Assembly: GCF_013407935.1 (NCBI RefSeq)
Contig: NZ_JACBZU010000002.1
Span: 434,001 to 498,000, forward strand
From: Allomuricauda sp. ARW1Y1
GTDB lineage: Bacteria; Bacteroidota; Bacteroidia; Flavobacteriales; Flavobacteriaceae
Length of the DNA: 64,000 nt
Direction: 5' to 3'
This document shows, piece after piece, positions 60,002 through 64,000 of this stretch. Below the pieces are notes generated by a model. That model was not told the DNA's origin. It saw only the letters and a program-made list of their open reading frames with translations, and ran no database searches. The position numbers were made by a program, and so were the translations under genes. How positions within the stretch are numbered: the stretch's first letter is position 1; each line of letters opens with the position of its first letter.

Positions 60002-60967
60002 TTGAACGACACCAAATCCATTTTATCCATAGCAAAACGGACGCTTGAGATTGAAAGCAAGGCCGTGGCCAACCTGATCGGTCTTTTGGACGAACAGTTT
60101 GCGCAAGCCGTACAGTACATCATGGAATCCGACGGAAGGGTCATTGTTACCGGAGTGGGCAAAAGTGCCATTGTGGCCTCTAAGATCGTAGCCACTTTAA
60201 ACTCCACCGGCACCCCTGCCATCTTTATGCATGCCGCAGATGCCATTCACGGCGATTTGGGCACTATTCAGGAAAACGATGTGGTCATCTGTTTGTCACA
60301 GAGCGGAAATACTCCCGAAATCAAGGCGTTGCTTCCCCTCATTAAAGTTGGAAATCACAAACTTATCGGTATCACCGGAAACATGGAATCCGTATTGGCC
60401 AAACAGGCCGATTTTGTGCTGAACACCTACGTGGAAAAAGAAGCCTGTCCCAACAACCTGGCACCCACCACCAGCACCTCTGCCCAAATGTCCATGGGCG
60501 ATGCCCTCGCCATTTGCCTGCTGGAGCTCAAAGGATTCAGCAGTGCCGATTTTGCCAAATACCACCCTGGTGGCGCATTGGGAAAGAAACTATATTTGCG
60601 CGTCGCCGATATTGTGGTGAACAACCAAAAACCACAAGTGGACATCAATGCCGACATTAAGGAGGTAATCGTTGAAATTTCCGAGAAAATGCTCGGTGTT
60701 ACCGCTGTGATGGATGAAGGCAAAGTGGTAGGTATTGTAACCGATGGCGACGTACGAAGAATGTTGAGCAAATACGATAACATCAGTGGACTGACCGCAA
60801 AGGATATTATGACCTCCAATCCAAAGACCGTAGACGTGGACACTTTGGCCGTAAAGGCCTTAAAACTGCTCCAAGAAAAGAGCATATCCCAACTATTGGC
60901 TTTTGATGGTGACAGCTACGCGGGAGTGGTCCACATCCATAACCTGATAAACGAGGGAATCCTATAA
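60002..60967 (+). CDS. kdsD: Arabinose-5-phosphate isomerase (KdsD/KpsF-like)
   Basis: Sugar isomerase making D-arabinose 5-phosphate, the precursor of Kdo for lipopolysaccharide. The 321-residue protein has an SIS domain (VTGVGKSAIVASKIVATLNSTG, SQSGNTPEIKALLPLIK, MSMGDALAICLLELKG) and two CBS domains in the C-terminal third. A TTG start is required; no in-frame ATG occurs before the conserved N-terminus. It overlaps tatC by one base (TAATG). It heads a kdsD-tatC-CMD-lptB unit. Confidence 0.92.
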   Translation: MNDTKSILSIAKRTLEIESKAVANLIGLLDEQFAQAVQYIMESDGRVIVTGVGKSAIVASKIVATLNSTGTPAIFMHAADAIHGDLGTIQENDVVICLSQSGNTPEIKALLPLIKVGNHKLIGITGNMESVLAKQADFVLNTYVEKEACPNNLAPTTSTSAQMSMGDALAICLLELKGFSSADFAKYHPGGALGKKLYLRVADIVVNNQKPQVDINADIKEVIVEISEKMLGVTAVMDEGKVVGIVTDGDVRRMLSKYDNISGLTAKDIMTSNPKTVDVDTLAVKALKLLQEKSISQLLAFDGDSYAGVVHIHNLINEGIL

Positions 60968-61809
60968 TGGCTAAAAAACAGAGAAAAAATCCAGATGAAA
61001 TGTCCTTTTTGGACCATTTGGAAGAATTACGTTGGCATTTGGTGCGCTCCACCTTGGCGGTGGTCATCATTGCCTGTGCAGCCTTTGCCTTCAAAGGCTT
61101 TATTTTTGATACGATATTGTTCGGTCCCAAAAACATGGACTTCCCTACCTATCAGTTCTTTTGCAACATTGGGAAGTTCTTTGGGGTAGATTCCGAGTTT
61201 TGTGGGGAATCGTTGCCCTTTACCATTCAGAGCCGTTTGATGGCCGGACAGTTTTCCGCCCATATCTGGACCTCGATTTGGGCAGGTGTGATCCTAGGTT
61301 TCCCCTACATTTTGTGGGAGCTTTGGAAATTTATCAGTCCAGGGCTTTATGAAAACGAGCGAAAGCATTCCAGAGGCTTCATCATAACCGCCTCAGGGTT
61401 GTTTTTTCTTGGGGTGCTGTTCGGGTACTACATCGTAGCCCCCCTATCCATCAATTTCTTGGGCTCATACCAAGTCAGCAAGGAAGTATTGAACGAAATC
61501 GACTTGGCTTCCTACGTGGGTACGGTTCGGGCCTCCGTGATCGCCTGTGGAATCATGTTTGAATTGCCCATTGTCATCTTCTTTCTGACAAAGGTTGGAT
61601 TAGTGACCCCCGAAATCCTGAAGAAATATAGAAAAATAGCCTTGGTTATCATTTTGATACTTTCGGCCATCATCACACCACCTGATATCACCAGTCAAAT
61701 TATCGTTTGTATTCCAGTACTGGTCCTGTATCAGGTGAGTATTTTTATATCCCGAATGGTAGTTAAAAGAGAAGCCAGAAAAGAGAAAGCTAGACAAAAT
61801 GCCAAATAA
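60967..61809 (+). CDS. tatC: Sec-independent protein translocase subunit TatC
   Basis: 280-residue core receptor of the Tat pathway that binds twin-arginine signal peptides. The N-terminal MSFLDHLEELRWHLVRS with the conserved Glu-Glu-Leu-Arg and six hydrophobic segments fit the family. Loop signatures such as FISPGLYENERKH and ITPPDITSQIIVCIPVLVLYQVSI are also present. No tatA/tatB gene is adjacent. It overlaps kdsD by one base and the next gene by 11 nt. Confidence 0.95.
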   Translation: MAKKQRKNPDEMSFLDHLEELRWHLVRSTLAVVIIACAAFAFKGFIFDTILFGPKNMDFPTYQFFCNIGKFFGVDSEFCGESLPFTIQSRLMAGQFSAHIWTSIWAGVILGFPYILWELWKFISPGLYENERKHSRGFIITASGLFFLGVLFGYYIVAPLSINFLGSYQVSKEVLNEIDLASYVGTVRASVIACGIMFELPIVIFFLTKVGLVTPEILKKYRKIALVIILILSAIITPPDITSQIIVCIPVLVLYQVSIFISRMVVKREARKEKARQNAK

Positions 61810-62149
61810 AGTAGAAGAGTTTAATGCTTATCGTGCCAAGATGAACGATAAGCTGCTTGCTGAGAACAACAAGCTCATCAAACGTATTTTTAATCTAGAC
61901 ACCAATGCCTATATGGCAGGCGCTTTGGATGTGAAGACCAAGGAACTATTGGGACTGGTGGCCTCTGCGGTTCTCCGTTGCGATGATTGTGTGAAATATC
62001 ACTTGGAAAGTTCCAAAAATGCAGGCGCCAACAAAGAAGAGGTTATGGAAACCCTAGGCATCGCCACTTTAGTGGGAGGAACCATTGTAGTGCCCCACTT
62101 GCGCCGCGCCTACGAATATTGGGAAGCCCTGGAAGAAAACGAAGCCTAA
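61799..62149 (+). CDS. Carboxymuconolactone decarboxylase-family protein
   Basis: 116-residue AhpD-like CMD-fold protein. The motif LRCDDCVKYHLESSKNAG has C61 and C64 as the disulfide/peroxidatic pair and H68 nearby, which supports a thiol-dependent peroxide or alkylhydroperoxidase role over decarboxylation. The all-alpha layout and LGIATLVGGTIVV fit. It overlaps tatC by 11 nt. Confidence 0.9.
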   Translation: MPNKVEEFNAYRAKMNDKLLAENNKLIKRIFNLDTNAYMAGALDVKTKELLGLVASAVLRCDDCVKYHLESSKNAGANKEEVMETLGIATLVGGTIVVPHLRRAYEYWEALEENEA

Positions 62150-62188
62150 AAAAATCCAAAAGAGCATTCGCCAGACAAAGAATATGTT

Positions 62189-62196
62189 TAGTTTTG
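62189..62196 (+). promoter_or_regulatory. -7 element (TAGTTTTG) of lptB
   Basis: TAGTTTTG ends 10 nt before the lptB ATG in the 57-nt gap after the CMD gene, so lptB can be transcribed independently. No TTG at 17-23 nt. Confidence 0.45.
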
Positions 62197-62206
62197 GCAC
62201 ATTCCT

Positions 62207-62947
62207 ATGAAGCTACGCGCAGAAAATATCATGAAGGCCTACCGCGGCCGAAAAGTTGTCAAGGGCATTTCCCTAGAGGTCAATCAAGGTGAAATTGTTG
62301 GACTTTTGGGTCCCAATGGGGCAGGAAAGACCACCTCTTTCTATATGATCGTGGGATTGATCAAACCCAATGGCGGCCATATTTACCTTGATGGCATGGA
62401 CATTACCAGTTTTCCCATGTACAAAAGGGCACAGCATGGCATAGGCTATTTGGCGCAGGAAGCATCGGTTTTTCGAAAACTGAGCATCGAAAAAAATATT
62501 CTTAGCGTTTTGCAGCTCACCAAATTGAGCAAAAAAGAGCAGCACATGAAAATGGAGTCCCTTATCGATGAGTTTGGTCTGGGACACATCCGCAAAAACC
62601 GCGGGGATTTGCTTTCCGGTGGGGAACGTCGTCGTACCGAAATTGCTAGGGCCCTGGCCACAGACCCCAAATTTATTTTGTTGGACGAACCTTTTGCTGG
62701 GGTAGACCCCGTAGCGGTTGAAGACATTCAGCGAATTGTGGCACAATTGAAGAACAAGAATATCGGTATTTTGATCACCGACCACAACGTACAGGAAACC
62801 TTGGCCATTACCGAACGCTCCTATTTGATGTTCGAAGGTGGTATCCTAAAGGCAGGCGTACCCGAAGAACTCGCCGTGGATGAGATGGTACGTAAAGTGT
62901 ATTTGGGCCAAAACTTTGAACTGCGCAAAAAGAAGCTCGATTTTTAG
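62207..62947 (+). CDS. lptB: LPS export ABC transporter ATP-binding protein LptB
   Basis: 246-residue nucleotide-binding protein powering lipopolysaccharide extraction by LptFG. Walker A GPNGAGKT is at residues 35-42. The Q-loop/core [13 protein letters not shown] is followed by the LptB-typical [16 protein letters not shown] signature. Walker [21 protein letters not shown] and the H-loop [12 protein letters not shown] complete it. LptFG and LptC are not in the window. The OstA-like protein and KdsD belong to the same pathway. Confidence 0.95.
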   Translation: MKLRAENIMKAYRGRKVVKGISLEVNQGEIVGLLGPNGAGKTTSFYMIVGLIKPNGGHIYLDGMDITSFPMYKRAQHGIGYLAQEASVFRKLSIEKNILSVLQLTKLSKKEQHMKMESLIDEFGLGHIRKNRGDLLSGGERRRTEIARALATDPKFILLDEPFAGVDPVAVEDIQRIVAQLKNKNIGILITDHNVQETLAITERSYLMFEGGILKAGVPEELAVDEMVRKVYLGQNFELRKKKLDF

Positions 62948-62951
62948 ATTT

Positions 62952-63410
62952 TCACTGTTTCTTCTTTTTTAGCTCCACTTGAATGGATGGAGAAAGGCGC
63001 TTCAGATGCGCAATGAATCCCATTTTATCTTTCGGGGAGATAATGACACTGCTGTATTTGCCGTAATACACCTCCAATCGGTCCAAAGAGGCTGCTGGTG
63101 AACTTATGGGGTTGTTCGACTCCACTATCCTAGTGATATCTTTAATCAGAATGTTTTTTTTGATAAAGAAAAACGAAATTACTGATAGAACTTCATCGGT
63201 CACCTCATAAGAAATCGAGAAAAAAAGGGCAACAAAGCCGAACATTAATCCGAACTGGAGCACTACGCCTGTAAGACTAGCTTTTTCAAAAGTGCTCACA
63301 AATAGTATTGCAAAAATCAAAATTATGGGAACAAGCAACTCCAATCCAACTTTGGATGGATAAACAACTTTATTCCCTTCCTGATTGCTATGCAGTTTTC
63401 CCTCCTCCAT
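62952..63410 (-). CDS. Bacterial PH-domain membrane protein (DUF1200-type)
   Basis: 152-residue protein with a two-helix membrane anchor (LELLVPIILIFAILFVSTF, VVLQFGLMFGFVALFFSI). A PH-like beta domain reads NILIKDITRIVESNNPISSPAASLDRLEVYYGKYSSVIISPKD. The SSPAxSLDRLE and SPKD turns are typical of the bPH family. Its start overlaps the end of the upstream CDP-alcohol phosphatidyltransferase gene by 23 nt. It converges on lptB. Function unknown. Confidence 0.86.
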   Translation of the reverse strand: MEEGKLHSNQEGNKVVYPSKVGLELLVPIILIFAILFVSTFEKASLTGVVLQFGLMFGFVALFFSISYEVTDEVLSVISFFFIKKNILIKDITRIVESNNPISSPAASLDRLEVYYGKYSSVIISPKDKMGFIAHLKRLSPSIQVELKKKKQ

Positions 63411-64000
63411 CGACCAATGACATCAAAATATACACGAAAACAATCACTGGAATCGCCAAAAAACGAAGGGTCAGCAGTAACACCAAGCTCCCGATGATGA
63501 ACAAATAACGAATTCCATTTTCCTTAAAGCTCCAATTTTTGAACTTGAGGGCAAACAGTTTAACGGACGAATTCAGCAGATACGAACTCACAACCGTCAA
63601 AATCACCAAAAACCATGGATTAAGTATGATGTTGTTCAACGCTTCATTGTTGTGGTACAAGAGTATCATGGGCAAAGACAGGATCAAAATCGCATTGGCA
63701 GGTGTCGGCAGTCCCACAAAAGACGAAACCTGATTTTCGTCCACATTGAATTTGGCCAAACGGTAGGCCGAAGCCAGGGTTATGGCAAAGCCCACGAAGG
63801 GTAATAGGGTAATATCGGCATCATGACCAATAAACCCAAGGTTCCATCCGCCCCGCTCCGCCATGCTCAATAATTGAAACATGACCACTCCCGGCACCAA
63901 ACCGCTGGTAATCACATCCGCCAAGGAATCGAGTTGTACACCGATCTCGCTCTGTACCTTCAAGGCCCGTGCAGCCAATCCATCAAAAAAATCAAAGAAA
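63388..64000 (-). CDS. pssA: CDP-alcohol phosphatidyltransferase (probable phosphatidylserine synthase), 5'-truncated
   Basis: The coding strand enters from the right edge and its N-terminus is missing. The part present has the full family motif D-G-x2-A-R-x8-G-x3-D-x3-D: DGLAARALKVQSEIG followed by VQLDSLADV. It then has four or more transmembrane segments (PFVGFAITLASAYRLA, NAILILSLPMILL, PWFLVILTVVSSYLL, YLFIIGSLVLLLTLR). The enzyme transfers a phosphatidyl group from CDP-diacylglycerol to an alcohol; serine is the usual acceptor for this flavobacterial subtype, inferred from the family. It is read into the PH-domain gene. Confidence 0.88.
   Translation of the reverse strand, partial: FFDFFDGLAARALKVQSEIGVQLDSLADVITSGLVPGVVMFQLLSMAERGGWNLGFIGHDADITLLPFVGFAITLASAYRLAKFNVDENQVSSFVGLPTPANAILILSLPMILLYHNNEALNNIILNPWFLVILTVVSSYLLNSSVKLFALKFKNWSFKENGIRYLFIIGSLVLLLTLRFLAIPVIVFVYILMSLVDGGGKTA

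Noticed and set aside
1..64000. Insertion sequences, prophage, tRNA or rRNA genes
   Set aside because: None of the reading frames looks like a transposase or phage protein, and no cloverleaf or rRNA core was recognised by eye.

Overview
This window is a chromosomal stretch from a member of the Bacteroidota, almost certainly the family Flavobacteriaceae. The evidence is the gliding-motility lipoprotein GldI, Bacteroidota-type lineage markers (DUF5683, DUF6122, DUF6503, an OstA-like protein, and 'CCC motif' membrane proteins), and a long signal peptidase I with an S-L catalytic motif. There are also many promoters of the Bacteroidota sigma-A type (TAnnTTTG, sometimes with an upstream TTG) and very few Shine-Dalgarno sequences. 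Base composition in the mid-40s % GC and the gene content would fit the Muricauda/Allomuricauda group, but that genus call is only an inference. No rRNA, tRNA, CRISPR array, phage or insertion sequence was seen; this is mostly ordinary core genome.

Layout, left to right. 1-3.4 kb: methylmalonyl-CoA mutase genes (mutA truncated by the window edge, then mutB) with an AT-rich small secreted-protein gene wedged between them. 3.5-9.3 kb: parA-parB-DUF5683-dapB-lepB-wbqC-like-DUF6122 on the plus strand. 9.3-15.5 kb: two minus-strand operons. One runs from a small membrane protein through mutL, two rhomboid proteases and an endonuclease/exonuclease/phosphatase family protein; the other is a TPR protein followed by ribH. 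15.6-17.5 kb: recF, a lipoprotein and a DciA-like protein. 17.5-17.8 kb: an intergenic patch of 121-nt tandem palindromic repeats. 17.9-22.2 kb: ndk, a PhoD-like lipoprotein, then divergently a DHH phosphoesterase, gldI and a cyclophilin-FKBP fusion.

22.2-37.8 kb: a DUF3810 metalloprotease-like protein, a pair of amidohydrolase-family proteins of which several domains lack metal ligands, a DUF6503 lipoprotein, an rRNA-type 2'-O-methyltransferase, an M48 peptidase, the (p)ppGpp enzyme, a Fur-family regulator, purA, a GH97 glycosidase, dps and a DinB protein. 37.9-47.2 kb: OstA-like protein, class III aminotransferase, TPR protein, two tandem DUF368 proteins (polyprenyl-phosphate transporter family), aroE and a DUF349 protein. 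47.3-55.5 kb: CBS protein, a secreted repeat protein with W/Y-rich ~47-residue repeats, and the minus-strand cluster coiled-coil protein-zapA-6S RNA-rny. An M23 peptidase, a secreted unknown and a cysteine desulfurase follow. 55.5-64 kb: a lipoprotein, an Smr-domain protein, three small membrane proteins, recQ, then kdsD-tatC-CMD-lptB, a bacterial PH-domain protein and the start-truncated CDP-alcohol phosphatidyltransferase.

Envelope biogenesis is the strongest shared theme: LPS transport (lptB, OstA-like, Kdo precursor isomerase), export (lepB, tatC), undecaprenyl-phosphate recycling (DUF368 pair), peptidoglycan (M23), phospholipid synthesis, and folding of exported proteins (gldI and the PPIase fusion). 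The second theme is chromosome maintenance (parAB, recF, mutL, recQ, DciA-like, zapA). The observations most worth a second look are the 6S RNA between zapA and rny, the plant-kinase-like secreted repeat protein, the pseudo-amidohydrolase pair, the degenerate MutL endonuclease motif, the CRP/FNR-like site in front of dps, and promoters whose -7 box nearly touches the start codon. I did not find a convincing undescribed multi-gene system such as a defence island or new mobile element.
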